From Tsuneonella amylolytica (GTDB lineage: Bacteria > Pseudomonadota > Alphaproteobacteria > Sphingomonadales > Sphingomonadaceae), in the NCBI RefSeq assembly GCF_003626915.1, contig NZ_CP032570.1, positions 2,293,001 through 2,357,000 on the forward strand: a DNA stretch of 64,000 bases. The letters are read 5' to 3'. Below are positions 15,580 to 25,875 of the stretch, piece by piece (position 1 is the stretch's first letter; each line of letters opens with the position of its first letter). The translations under genes were made by a program, and so were the position numbers. Under the pieces are notes generated by a model. That model was not told where the DNA came from, did not search any database, and was given only the letters and a program-made list of their open reading frames with translations.

Positions 15580-15651
15580 TTCCTTTCTCGAGACGACCTT
15601 ACGCACGACCGCGCGGGCAATGTCGCTCGCGCGCACCGTTCTCGAAAGGAA
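15580..15651 (+). promoter_or_regulatory. csp leader with anti-Shine-Dalgarno pairing
   Basis: TTCCTTTC at 15580-15587 is the exact reverse complement of GAAAGGAA at 15644-15651, which contains the ribosome-binding site of the cold-shock gene (start at 15658). The intervening RNA can form a GC-rich hairpin (GCGCG ... CGCGC around 15611-15632), bringing the two arms together. The leader could thus mask the site and refold with temperature. Structure not tested. Confidence 0.45.
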
Positions 15652-15657
15652 CACACC

Positions 15658-15870
15658 ATGAGCAAGACCGGAACCGTGAAGTTCTTCAACCTCGACAAGG
15701 GCTACGGCTTCATCCAGCCCGACGATGGCAGCGATGACAGCTTCGTGCACATCACCGCTGTCCAGGCCGCCGGCATGAACACGCTGAACAAGGATCAGCG
15801 CGTGAATTACGAAGTCGAGACCGGCCGCAACGGCAAGGCGAGCGCGGTGAACCTCTCCGCCGCCGACTGA
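15658..15870 (+). CDS. cspA: Cold-shock domain protein
   Basis: 70 aa, a single cold-shock OB-fold domain. RNP1 is KGYGFI at residues 14-19 and RNP2 is FVHI at 29-32, both needed for single-stranded nucleic acid binding. The protein acts as an RNA chaperone or antiterminator; whether it is cold-induced cannot be read from the protein. The long leader is described separately. A stem-loop follows 17 nt after the stop. Confidence 0.95.
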   Translation: MSKTGTVKFFNLDKGYGFIQPDDGSDDSFVHITAVQAAGMNTLNKDQRVNYEVETGRNGKASAVNLSAAD

Positions 15871-15887
15871 CGGCACCACCTTTTCAT

Positions 15888-15918
15888 CTTCCCGGCGCTC
15901 CATGGGGGCGCCGGGAAG
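15888..15918 (+). terminator. Stem-loop after csp
   Basis: A perfect 11-bp stem (CTTCCCGGCGC / GCGCCGGGAAG) with a 9-nt loop lies between csp and the next small gene. The following tract is only TTCG, so it may be a weak terminator or a 3'-end stabiliser. Confidence 0.6.
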
Positions 15919-15947
15919 TTCGTACCCGTCAGCGACGAAAGGCAGTC

Positions 15948-16178
15948 ATGTCCCAGACTTTCGAATTCTACGATGCCCGCGCGAAGGAAGCGGCGGCCGA
16001 GGCCAAGGCCGCAAAGCTCGACAACGTTCGCGATCGCAACCTGCGCGCTGAGAAGACCTGGCGCGGGCTGGCCGATCAGGCCCGCAAGACGATGTCCGCG
16101 CGTCTCAAGACCGAGCGGGCCAGGCAGGACCAGCGCGACCGCGATGCTGCGGAACAGGGCGCCCTGGACGAGGCCTAG
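15948..16178 (+). CDS. Small charged helical protein, unknown
   Basis: 76 aa. The protein is almost wholly alpha-helical by composition: alternating A, E, K and R (for example DARAKEAAAEAKAAKLDNVR) with few hydrophobics and no Cys or Gly-rich loops, which suggests a coiled coil or a nucleic-acid-associated helix. No signal peptide or membrane segment. It lies 77 nt after csp on the same strand and could be cotranscribed if the intervening hairpin leaks. I do not recognise a family. Confidence 0.65.
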   Translation: MSQTFEFYDARAKEAAAEAKAAKLDNVRDRNLRAEKTWRGLADQARKTMSARLKTERARQDQRDRDAAEQGALDEA

Positions 16179-16248
16179 CGTCGGCGCCACCTTCCGATCG
16201 ATTTAACGCCCGCGAACTGTCTTCGGGCCGGTTACACCCTTGCGAAGG

Positions 16249-16368
16249 TCAGCGGCGCATCCGCCGCCGATGCCTGTTCCGTCGCCGAATGGCGACCGAG
16301 AGGAGCGCTCCCAGCCCCAGCACCATGAGTGCGATGAGGGCATAGGCGATGACAAGACGTGTTTCCAT
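16249..16368 (-). CDS. Candidate small single-span membrane protein (39 aa)
   Basis: A 40-codon frame that starts at the ATG at 16368 and ends at TGA 16249-16251. The product is a hydrophobic helix (about residues 5-25, VIAYALIALMVLGLGALL) followed by a very basic tail (IRRRNRHRRRMRR), the layout of small inner-membrane proteins with a cytosolic positive end. The ribosome-binding site is weak (GTGACGG). Nothing else in the 337-bp space between the helical protein gene and ettA looks coding. Coding status rests on composition only. Confidence 0.42.
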   Translation of the reverse strand: METRLVIAYALIALMVLGLGALLSVAIRRRNRHRRRMRR

Positions 16369-16515
16369 GCCGTCACAGTCATCGGCGCGGTACATCGTTC
16401 CGGGAAATCAATAATATAGATCGCTCGCCCCGCGATGTGGCGAGCCCATGTCGATGCCGCCGAGCCGGCGCGCAGCGAACCGGTCGCGTGACCGGACCGT
16501 GCGCGCCGTTCGCCG

Positions 16516-18189
<1,674 letters not shown>

Positions 18190-18302
18190 CGGTGGGTCCT
18201 TCGGGTATTCGTGGTGTCTGGAGTTGGCCGCGCAGATAGGGGTTGGCGCGCCGGGGGGCAAGCCGCTTGGCAGGCGGGCGCGGGCGGGGTAGCACGCGCG
18301 TC

Positions 18303-19700
18303 ATGACCGCACGCACCCTCGCGCTCGCCGCGCTGCCGCTCCTCCTGTCCACCGCCGCCATCGCCGCGTCGCCAAGGCCGCCCGCGCTTGCCGAGGTCGC
18401 CGACCGCGCACTGGAGGACGACAAGCTGGCATGGGACTTCGTCGAGGGCATTACGACCGAGGTCGGCCCCCGGCAGGCCGGGACCGAGGCGGAGGCGCGC
18501 GGCCGGGCCTGGGCGGTGAAATGGCTCAAGGCCAACGGCCTCGCGAAAATCGCCATCGAACCCTATCAGATGCCCACATGGGTGCGGGGCGAGGAACGGG
18601 CGGAGATCGTCGCGCCCTATGCCCAGCCGCTCAGGATCACCGCGCTCGGCACATCCGCATCGACCGGGCCCGACGGCCTGACCGCCGAAGTCGTCTATTT
18701 CCCGAGCTATGCCGCGCTCGAAGCCGCGCCCGCGGGAAGCCTTGCGGGCAAGATCGCCTTCATCAGCCACGACATGAAGCCCACCCAGGACGGATCGGGC
18801 TACGGCTTTGCCGGCCCCGCGCGCTGGACCGGCGCCGCGCTCGCCGCGAGCAAGGGAGCTGTCGCGACCGTGATCCGCTCGATCGGGACCGAGAACCACC
18901 GCACCCCGCACACCGGCGGCACGACCTTTCCCGAAGGCGTCGCGCGGACCCCCGCCGGCGCATTGAGCAACCCCGATGCCGACAATCTGGAACGCATGTT
19001 CGCCCGCGCGGGGGGACAACCGATCACGATGAAGCTGGTCCTGACCCCGCGCGATCTCGGCCGGACCGAAAGCGGCAACGTGGTCGGCGAAATCACCGGC
19101 CGCGATCCGAAGCTCGCGCCCGTGTTGCTCGCATGCCACCTCGACAGCTGGGACCTCGGCACCGGCGCGATCGACGACGGCGCCGGCTGCGGCATCGCCG
19201 CCGCCGCGGCGAAGCACGTGGCCAAGGCCGGCCCGCCGCTGCGCACCGTGCGCGTGCTGTTCGCCGGCGCGGAGGAAACCGGCCTGTGGGGCAGCAAGGC
19301 CTATGCCGCCGCGCACAAGGGCATGCCCATCTACGCCGGCCTCGAAAGCGACTTCGGCGCCGACCGCATCTGGCGGCTCGACACCAACTTCACGAAGACC
19401 GATCCCGCGCTCTACAAGCAACTGGCGCAGGCCGTCGCGCGCTTCGGGGTGGCCCCGTCGCAGGAAGTTGCCGGCGGCGGCGCCGACCTCAACCTCGCGC
19501 GCGAAAGCGGGGCGGCCATCCTCGACCTGCAGCAGGATGGGACGCGCTACTTCGACCTTCATCACACGCCCGACGACACGCTCGACAAGATCGACCCGGC
19601 CGCCCTGCGGCAGAACGTGGCGGTGTGGACGCAGGTCGTCGGCATCCTCGCCAACCGGGCCGAGCCGATCGAGAAGGGCGAGACGGGCGCTCGCCGCTGA
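18303..19700 (+). CDS. Secreted M28-family zinc aminopeptidase
   Basis: 465 aa from the ATG at 18303. An N-terminal signal peptide (LALAALPLLLSTAAIAAS) directs it to the periplasm or outside. The two-zinc site of M28 peptidases is present: HLDSWD (His279, Asp281) with bridging Asp291 in GAIDDGAG, the catalytic GAEETGLWGS, LESDFGADR, and the final His in LHHTPDDTLDKIDP. A PA-type insert lies between residues 120 and 230. It resembles carboxypeptidase Q / bacterial leucyl aminopeptidases. Likely role is recycling of exogenous peptides. Confidence 0.9.
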   Translation: MTARTLALAALPLLLSTAAIAASPRPPALAEVADRALEDDKLAWDFVEGITTEVGPRQAGTEAEARGRAWAVKWLKANGLAKIAIEPYQMPTWVRGEERAEIVAPYAQPLRITALGTSASTGPDGLTAEVVYFPSYAALEAAPAGSLAGKIAFISHDMKPTQDGSGYGFAGPARWTGAALAASKGAVATVIRSIGTENHRTPHTGGTTFPEGVARTPAGALSNPDADNLERMFARAGGQPITMKLVLTPRDLGRTESGNVVGEITGRDPKLAPVLLACHLDSWDLGTGAIDDGAGCGIAAAAAKHVAKAGPPLRTVRVLFAGAEETGLWGSKAYAAAHKGMPIYAGLESDFGADRIWRLDTNFTKTDPALYKQLAQAVARFGVAPSQEVAGGGADLNLARESGAAILDLQQDGTRYFDLHHTPDDTLDKIDPAALRQNVAVWTQVVGILANRAEPIEKGETGARR

Positions 19701-19719
19701 CGGACTAGCGCAGTGATGC

Positions 19720-19748
19720 TTGCCAGCCGCCAGCCCCGCGTCTACCGC
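19720..19748 (+). promoter_or_regulatory. Possible promoter of the tRNA-Ile2/tRNA-Pro unit
   Basis: TTGCCA (19720-19725), 17 bp, then TACCGC (19743-19748), 32 bp before tRNA-Ile2. The -35 is good but the -10 is poor. The same TTGCCA-N17 design precedes tRNA-Pro(GGG) at 47395-47423. Confidence 0.35.
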
Positions 19749-19780
19749 GCGCCGACCGGTCCGGGCGGCACGTCCGGGTG

Positions 19781-19856
19781 GGGCCTGTAGCTCAGCGGTT
19801 AGAGCTGGCCGCTCATAACGGCTAGGTCGCGGGTTCGAATCCTGCCGGGCCCACCA
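19781..19856 (+). tRNA. tRNA-Ile2 (CAT anticodon, lysidine type)
   Basis: 76 nt including an encoded CCA. The acceptor stem GGGCCTG pairs with CGGGCCC, the D arm is AGCTCAGCGGTTAGAGC and the T arm GCGGGTTCGAATCCTGC. The anticodon is CAT in CTCATAA. The stem pattern (GGCCG ... CGGCTAGGTCGC) resembles the E. coli ileX type decoded as Ile after TilS converts C34 to lysidine, and not initiator or elongator Met. Confidence 0.88.
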
Positions 19857-19875
19857 CCGGACCGGTCCGACAGGT

Positions 19876-19952
<77 letters not shown>

Positions 19953-19977
19953 CTCGGAACCGGCGAGCGAACGGAGC

Positions 19978-20979
19978 TCAGTGCTTCGCCGCCTGCATGA
20001 TCTCCGCCACCGTCGTCGGGGCGACCCCGCGCATGGCGAGGTAGGTATAGACGCGCCGGAACCAGTCGTAGAGCCGGTCGAGGTCGGCTTCCGAGCGGAC
20101 GTAGGGCGTATGCCCGACCGCCAGCGAAGGGCTGTGGAAACTGAGCACCAGCAGCGGCAGCCCGTCGTCGAGCGCCATGTCGATCCCCCGCAGCGCCTCT
20201 TCCGCCGAGACGCCTTCAGGCGTCAGCGCGATCTTCTCCAGCAGGCCCAGCCGCGACAGCGCGCCGTTCGCCAGCGGCATCCGCGCGGCTAGCGGGTGAA
20301 GCATGCGCCCCTGACGGCGCAGCATACCCCAGTAGACCGTCGTCAGCGGGAGTTCGAGCAACCGGCGATCCTCGTCCACCCAATAGGGCACGAGCGGATG
20401 CCGGCTGTAGTCCGGGCCGTGGCCCGTCCGGTAATCGAAGTTGGCGCGCACCGAACTGTCGATCGGCACGCCGGCCTCGATCATCATTCTCGCCGTCTGG
20501 GGGCCCAAGCCGTACCGGCCTGCGCGGTAGATGAGGGGCGCGGTGCCGAAGTTCTCGGCGATCGCGTCGCGTAGACGAAGGAATTTCGCGCGTTCGAGTG
20601 CCGGGGGCAGGTTGCCGGCATAGCTGTTGCGCGGATTGACGTTCTCTTCGAGCGGCGGATTGACCCACGGGTGGAGCTGGATGCCGACTTCGGCCCGCCC
20701 GGCCTTCACCGCGCTGCCGATGAGGTCGATGGCCACCTCCGAAGTCGCGACCGGCCAGTCGACGAGGTAGACCGGCACCACGCCCAGACCTTCGCAGAAC
20801 TGCTGGAAACGCGGAATGCTGGTGAGGTGCGACAGCCCGTGTTCGAGCCGGGTGAAGGGGCTGGCCCAGTCGAATTCTTCTTCGGTATCGACGGTCAACA
20901 GAGACCGGGTCGGGCCGAAACCGGTGTCGAACGCGGCGGTGCGGCCGGCCGGCGGCGGTTCGGTAATCGGCCGGTCCAT
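19978..20979 (-). CDS. Polysaccharide deacetylase-like protein
   Basis: 333 aa from the ATG at 20979. NodB-like beta/alpha barrel elements include LLTVDTEEEFDW (the strand-end Asp typical of the metal-binding Asp), QLHPWVNPP (a possible metal His) and YRAGRYGLG, with LLVLSFHSPSLAVGHT near the end. No signal peptide, so it is probably cytosolic. Relatives sit in exopolysaccharide (WalW-like) clusters, but none is near. It starts 36 nt after the histidine kinase gene on the same strand, so both are probably cotranscribed. Confidence 0.8.
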   Translation of the reverse strand: MDRPITEPPPAGRTAAFDTGFGPTRSLLTVDTEEEFDWASPFTRLEHGLSHLTSIPRFQQFCEGLGVVPVYLVDWPVATSEVAIDLIGSAVKAGRAEVGIQLHPWVNPPLEENVNPRNSYAGNLPPALERAKFLRLRDAIAENFGTAPLIYRAGRYGLGPQTARMMIEAGVPIDSSVRANFDYRTGHGPDYSRHPLVPYWVDEDRRLLELPLTTVYWGMLRRQGRMLHPLAARMPLANGALSRLGLLEKIALTPEGVSAEEALRGIDMALDDGLPLLVLSFHSPSLAVGHTPYVRSEADLDRLYDWFRRVYTYLAMRGVAPTTVAEIMQAAKH

Positions 20980-21015
20980 GTTACGCTTCCCCCGTCGCGG
21001 CGGACGCACCGGCGC

Positions 21016-22749
21016 TCAACCCGCCGCGGCGTCCATCCCCACGGGGCTAGGGTTGGCGGCACTGGCGGTCAAGCGCGGGAGCGTGAGTACGAGCGCGCCG
21101 TCCTCGCACACGAGGTCGCCCCCGGCGGAGCGCGCTTCGGCCCGGGCCAGGCGCAAGGCGAACCCGGCGCCGAACATTCCGGCGCTGACCGCGCCACCGC
21201 CCGCAGGCGCCGCGCCCGAGAACACGTCCTGCGCTTTCGCCAGCGAGGGGGGAAGCGCGCACACGACTTTCACCACGTCGCCCGCGCAGCCGATTTCCAG
21301 TGGCAGCGTCTCGCCCGCTCCGGCCGCGCCGGTGACGGTTGCGAGCAGGCGCCAGCCGAGCGCTTCCATCTCGTGCTGGCCGAACGGCACCGAGCAGGGG
21401 GCGTCGCCAGCGGACAGCGCGAAGGCGGCGCCGCGCGTCCGCAAAACCTCACCCAGCTGCCGCGCCAGGCCGCCGAAAACCGCCGAAATTTCGGCGCTGC
21501 CCCCGTCCAGTTCCAGCGCGCCGGTCTCCAGCCGGGCGAGCCGGTCGAGCTCGTCGAACCCCGCCAGGATCCGCGCCGCGTCGCCGGCGATGGCCGCGGC
21601 CAGCGCACGATATTCGTGCGGGACCGGACCGAACAGCTGCTGCTGGATCATCTCGGCATAACCCTGGACGGCATTGACCGGGTTCTTCAGCTCGTGGAGC
21701 AGCTGGCGCATGCGGTCGGCGGCGGGATCGGTCTCGACGACGGGCTCCGCGGCCGACGGTCGCCGGAACCGGCCCGCGTATCCGACGAAGTGCCCGTCCG
21801 GCGTGCTGAAACGCGGGCTGGCATCGACGATCCATTCGCCCGCGACTTGCGGCGCGCCGAACCATTCGATCCGCGCGGCCTCGATCGGCCGGCGGGCGCG
21901 GGCCCGCTCGGCGGCGGGGGCGAGCAAGGCGTGCATGACCATCGGCGCTGCAGCCCCGTCGGCCCAGTCGATCCGCCCTTCCGCGTCGGTCGTAAAGGCA
22001 AAACCGGAGAGCGGCGGGCGGGTCTCGTGCGTGGTCTCGCCCAGCGGCAAGCGCGGGTCGGCCTCGCCGGCGTGAGGTGCGCGAGTCTTGCGGAATGCCT
22101 CGATACGCCTGACGAGCGCGCCGATCTCGCTGTCGTCAGCAGCCGTCTCCGGGACTTGGCGGGACGGAGCTGCGGCAGGACCATCGAAATCGGCATGGTC
22201 GTTGGCCGGGATCGGGCGAGGCGGCGATGCGACGGCCGGGGGAGGCGGGGGCGCGGGAGCAATGGACGGTCCCGCCGCAGGCACTTCGATAACGTCGGCG
22301 ATCGTATCGGGGCGGGGCAGGCCGCGATCGCGCACGCCCAGCCGTTCGAGCAGTTCGCGGGTTCCGGCCGGCAGGTCGCGGCGCAGGCGCAGGAAACCGC
22401 GCGCGCGGATCGGAAGGCGCGGCACGAGCGCTTCCCAGTCGTCTTCCGACAGGTTGGCGACGCCGAGCGCGGCCGCCGCCACTTCCGGTTCGTCGTCGGC
22501 CAGGTGGAGCGCCAGTTCGGGATTGCGGAAGCGCACGCCGGGCTCGCGGATCATGGACGCGCGATCGCCCGCAGGGATCGTCTCGCCCAGCGCCGCCAGC
22601 CGCAACCATGCCGCCGCCAGCATGCTACCGTCGCGTCCGGCCAGCCGGCTGCCGAGCAGGTCGAGCAACTGGCGGTACTGCGTCCCAGCCGCGCGCGGAC
22701 CGGCGGCGCGGTGGCGCAGCACGGTGGCGAGGCGGTCGTCGAGATGCAT
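21016..22749 (-). CDS. Histidine-kinase-like protein with eroded ATPase domain
   Basis: 577 aa. Residues 1-145 form a helical region of short repeats (for example LADDEPEVAAAALGVANLSE) that recalls DUF2336/HEAT-type domains. A Pro/Ala-rich linker (146-200) follows, then a PAS-like segment (about 245-330) and a DHp helix with H-box LLHELKNPVNAVQGYAEM (His352). The C-terminal ATPase domain is reduced: the N-box position (MEALGWRLLATVTGA, 461-475) has no Asn, no DxGxG motif is found, and only a G2-like GAGFALRLAR (527-536) remains. No membrane segment. It may be a phosphotransfer or scaffold protein instead of an active kinase. No response regulator lies beside it. Confidence 0.78.
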   Translation of the reverse strand: MHLDDRLATVLRHRAAGPRAAGTQYRQLLDLLGSRLAGRDGSMLAAAWLRLAALGETIPAGDRASMIREPGVRFRNPELALHLADDEPEVAAAALGVANLSEDDWEALVPRLPIRARGFLRLRRDLPAGTRELLERLGVRDRGLPRPDTIADVIEVPAAGPSIAPAPPPPPAVASPPRPIPANDHADFDGPAAAPSRQVPETAADDSEIGALVRRIEAFRKTRAPHAGEADPRLPLGETTHETRPPLSGFAFTTDAEGRIDWADGAAAPMVMHALLAPAAERARARRPIEAARIEWFGAPQVAGEWIVDASPRFSTPDGHFVGYAGRFRRPSAAEPVVETDPAADRMRQLLHELKNPVNAVQGYAEMIQQQLFGPVPHEYRALAAAIAGDAARILAGFDELDRLARLETGALELDGGSAEISAVFGGLARQLGEVLRTRGAAFALSAGDAPCSVPFGQHEMEALGWRLLATVTGAAGAGETLPLEIGCAGDVVKVVCALPPSLAKAQDVFSGAAPAGGGAVSAGMFGAGFALRLARAEARSAGGDLVCEDGALVLTLPRLTASAANPSPVGMDAAAG

Positions 22750-22978
22750 GGCGCTCCGGTTCGGTGATGCCGACGTTATGGGATGGCGGGTCTGAACCAA
22801 TGCCGTCCCGGAAGCGACCGGCTACCACGCGCTGTCCCCGACGACATGGGGTCTGGAGGGTGCGTTGCAAAGCGGGACAATTGCTGGCAGAAACAATAAA
22901 ATTAGCCGCGCCGGTGATTCCGCGCGGGGTTAATTGCCCGTTGCCGGCGGCGGCGGGCGAACTTGCGGGGGCGGGATA

Positions 22979-23443
22979 ATGGCCAATCTGGACGATATCG
23001 ACCGGAAATTGCTGTCGGAATTGCAGGCCGAAGGCCGCGTCACCAACGTCGAACTGGCCAACCGGGTCGGTCTCACCGCCCCGCCGTGCCTGCGGCGCGT
23101 CCGCAGCCTCGAAGAAGAGGGGGTGATCCGCGGGTATCACGCCGATCTCGACCCGTCGAAGCTGGGTTTCGCCATCACCGTCTTCGCGATGGTCAGCCTC
23201 AAGAGCCAGGCTGAAAACGCTCTGCGCGAGTTCGAGGATCATATGCGCGATCTGCCCGAAGTGCGCGAATGCCACATGCTGAACGGCGAGATCGACTTCA
23301 TCCTCAAGATCGTCAGCCAGGACCTGCAGAGCTTTCAGGAATTCCTGACGAGCAAGCTGACCCCGGCGCCCAACGTGGCCAGCGTCAAGACTTCGTTGAC
23401 GATCCGCACCGCCAAGCACGAGCCTGGCGTACCTCTGCAATAA
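22979..23443 (+). CDS. Lrp/AsnC-family transcriptional regulator
   Basis: 154 aa from the ATG at 22979, the usual Lrp length. N-terminal HTH: LDDIDRKLLSELQAEGRVTN and ELANRVGLTAPPCLRRVRSL (the APPCLRRV recognition helix typical of Lrp itself). The C-terminal RAM domain (about 70-145) with GEIDFILKIV binds amino-acid effectors. The 229-bp upstream space has an A/T-rich stretch at about 22876-22915, where Lrp may act on its own gene. It converges on yihY with 5 nt between stops. Confidence 0.92.
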   Translation: MANLDDIDRKLLSELQAEGRVTNVELANRVGLTAPPCLRRVRSLEEEGVIRGYHADLDPSKLGFAITVFAMVSLKSQAENALREFEDHMRDLPEVRECHMLNGEIDFILKIVSQDLQSFQEFLTSKLTPAPNVASVKTSLTIRTAKHEPGVPLQ

Positions 23444-23448
23444 GCCGG

Positions 23449-24423
23449 TCAGGCCGGCGCGGATGCCTCGTCGCTGGCAACGTGGTCTGCCGCCCAGGCG
23501 CCGCGCTCTCCCATCGGTTCCTCGGGGCCGGTGGTCGTATCCCGCGACGTCTGGTGTTCGAGTTCGGAGTTCAATTCGGCTCCGAACAGGAGGACGTAAG
23601 CCGACAGATAAATCCACGTAAGCAAGACGACGACGGCGCTCAGCGACCCGTATGTCGCGCCGTAACTGCCGAAGCGGGAGACATAAATGCCGAAGCCGAT
23701 AGTCAGGGCAATCCAGCCGAGCGCGAAGAAGATCGAACCCGGGGTCAACCAGCGCCATTTCGGGTGATCGCGGGCGGGGCCGTAGCGGTACAGGAGTGCG
23801 GCGCCCGTCGCAGCGGCAAGGCCGAGCAGCGCGTACGTAACAAGTCGGCCCAACACGAGGACCAGGCCTCCGGCCGCAGGCAGGGCGTCCGGCATGAACC
23901 GCATCGCTCCGACCCCGATGGCGGCCAAAATCGCTGTGACGACAGCCCCCATCGTTATGGCGAGGGCCAGGATATTTACCTTCACGAAGCTCCTGCGTTC
24001 CTCTTCCTCGTAAGCGATATTCAGCGCGCTCACGATCGAACCGGCGGCATTGCGGGCGCCGAACAGGGCAATGGCCAAGGCTATGAGCAAGCCGAGACCC
24101 TTCTTCCCCTCCGACGTTCGCACGACGTTGGCGATCTGATCCGTGACCAGAGGCCCAACGTCGCTTGGAAGGACCATCAGCAACCGCGTCAGGTGTTCCC
24201 TGACAGTCTCTATGTCGACAACGAGACCGTACGTTAGGATCGTGGCCGCCAATAAAGGTACCAGGGCAAGAAAGCAGTAGAACGCAACGCCTGCAGCCAT
24301 CAGCCCGACGTTGTCGGCCGATGCTTCCTTCCAGGTCCGGAGGAGGACCGCCTTGTAGTCGCGCCACGAAAACCGTGTGGGCGCGCTTGCGGCGCGCGTT
24401 CTGTCGTCGTCGTTACTGTTCAC
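23449..24423 (-). CDS. YihY/BrkB-family inner membrane protein
   Basis: 324 aa from a GTG start. About six hydrophobic helices with the family markers NVGLMAAGVAFYCFLALVPL near residue 38, LFGARNAAGSIVSALNIAYE near 120 and GATYGSLSAVVVLLTWIYLS near 250. It is often mislabelled ribonuclease BN; the family is thought to transport or handle lipids or other solutes in the inner membrane. The last 40 residues form an acidic cytosolic tail. It has no clear partner and follows accC by 93 bp. Confidence 0.9.
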   Translation of the reverse strand: MNSNDDDRTRAASAPTRFSWRDYKAVLLRTWKEASADNVGLMAAGVAFYCFLALVPLLAATILTYGLVVDIETVREHLTRLLMVLPSDVGPLVTDQIANVVRTSEGKKGLGLLIALAIALFGARNAAGSIVSALNIAYEEEERRSFVKVNILALAITMGAVVTAILAAIGVGAMRFMPDALPAAGGLVLVLGRLVTYALLGLAAATGAALLYRYGPARDHPKWRWLTPGSIFFALGWIALTIGFGIYVSRFGSYGATYGSLSAVVVLLTWIYLSAYVLLFGAELNSELEHQTSRDTTTGPEEPMGERGAWAADHVASDEASAPA

Positions 24424-24516
24424 TCGAACAGAAATGGTGGGCGGTCGGTCCGTTCCGAAAAACCCCGAAAGTTCCTCAGATCCTGCAGCTTGGTACTGCC
24501 CCGATGCACGAGAAAT

Positions 24517-25866
24517 TCAGGCCTCGCGCTCCCTTAGCCATTCTTCGAGCCACTTGATCGAGTAGTCGCCACTAAGCACGTCGGGCTGGCGCAGAAGCTC
24601 TTGGTGCAGCGGGATGCTCGTCTTCACGCCCTCGACGACCATTTCCTCGAGTGCGCGCTTCAGGCGCATGATGCACCGTTCGCGGGTGCGGCCGTAGACG
24701 ATCAGCTTGGCGATCATGCTGTCGTAGTAGGGGGGGATGCGGTAGCCGGCGTAGAGCCCGCTATCGACCCGCACGTGCATCCCGCCCGCCGCGTGATACG
24801 CGGTGACGTTGCCGGGGCTGGGCGCGAAGGTCCACGGATCCTCGGCATTGATGCGGCATTCGATCGCATGGCCGGAGAACGAGATGTCCTCCTGCTTGCA
24901 AGACAGGTCCTTGCCGTCGGCGATGCGGATCTGTTCGCGGACGAGGTCGATGCCGGTGATCATCTCGGTGACCGGGTGTTCGACCTGCAGGCGGGTGTTC
25001 ATCTCGATGAAGTAGAACTCGCCGTTCTCCCACAGGAACTCGATCGTGCCCGCCCCGCGGTAGCCCATGTCGGCCATGGCGCGGGCGCAGACGCCGCCCA
25101 TCCGCTCCCGCTCCTCGTCGGAGATGATCGGGCTGGGCGCTTCTTCCAGCACCTTCTGATGGCGCCGCTGCAGCGAGCAGTCGCGTTCGCCGAGGTGCAC
25201 CGCGTTGCCGCGCCCGTCGCCGAAGACCTGGAATTCGATATGGCGCGGATTGCCGAGATACTTCTCGATGTAGACCGTGGCATCGCCGAACGCGGCCTTG
25301 GCCTCGCTGCCAGCCTGCTTCATCAGGGTTTCGAGCTGGTCCTCGGCCTCGCAGACCTTCATCCCGCGCCCTCCGCCGCCCGATGCGGCCTTGATGATGA
25401 CCGGATATCCGATCTCGGCTGCGATCGCCCTGGCTTCCTCCACCTCGGACACGGCGCCGTCGCTGCCGGGCACCAGCGGCAGGCCGAGCTTGCCGGCGGT
25501 GCGTTTCGCCTCGACCTTGTCGCCCATCGTCACGATGTGTTCGGGCTTGGGCCCGATCCAGGTGATTCCGTGCGCCTCGACGATCTCGGCGAACTTCGCA
25601 TTCTCCGACAAGAAGCCGTAGCCGGGATGGATCGCGTCGGCCTGGGCGATCTCGGCGGCCGAGATGATCGCCGCGACGTTGAGATAGCTGTCGGTCGCGG
25701 GCGGCGGGCCGATGCAGACCGCGTGGTCCGCCAGCCTTACGTGCATCGCGTCGGCATCGGCGGTGGAGTGCACCGCGACCGTCTCGATGCCCATCTCGTG
25801 CGCCGCGCGGTGGATGCGCAGCGCGATCTCGCCGCGGTTCGCAATCAGGATGCGGGAAATTGCCAT
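24517..25866 (-). CDS. accC: Acetyl-CoA carboxylase, biotin carboxylase subunit
   Basis: 449 aa, full length. N-terminal biotin-carboxylase domain ([20 protein letters not shown]), ATP-grasp domain with the Gly-rich loop [10 protein letters not shown] and the catalytic core [14 protein letters not shown], and C-terminal domain to LKEW-type end. It carboxylates biotin on AccB, using ATP and bicarbonate, for malonyl-CoA in fatty acid synthesis. It starts 9 nt after accB on the same strand; aroQ and accB precede it. Confidence 0.97.
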   Translation of the reverse strand: MAISRILIANRGEIALRIHRAAHEMGIETVAVHSTADADAMHVRLADHAVCIGPPPATDSYLNVAAIISAAEIAQADAIHPGYGFLSENAKFAEIVEAHGITWIGPKPEHIVTMGDKVEAKRTAGKLGLPLVPGSDGAVSEVEEARAIAAEIGYPVIIKAASGGGGRGMKVCEAEDQLETLMKQAGSEAKAAFGDATVYIEKYLGNPRHIEFQVFGDGRGNAVHLGERDCSLQRRHQKVLEEAPSPIISDEERERMGGVCARAMADMGYRGAGTIEFLWENGEFYFIEMNTRLQVEHPVTEMITGIDLVREQIRIADGKDLSCKQEDISFSGHAIECRINAEDPWTFAPSPGNVTAYHAAGGMHVRVDSGLYAGYRIPPYYDSMIAKLIVYGRTRERCIMRLKRALEEMVVEGVKTSIPLHQELLRQPDVLSGDYSIKWLEEWLREREA

Positions 25867-25875
25867 CGCGAAAAA

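Noticed and set aside
16200-16225. Hairpin GCCCG...CGGGC as terminator after the small helical protein
   Set aside because: Only a 5-bp stem with no T tract; too weak to call.
20671-22767. A 698-codon plus-strand frame opposite the histidine kinase gene
   Set aside because: The opposite frame has the H-box and domain structure; this one has the biased composition of an antisense shadow in GC-rich DNA. The same applies to the long antisense frames at 917-2248, 24601-26391, 34758-36722 and 57882-59531.
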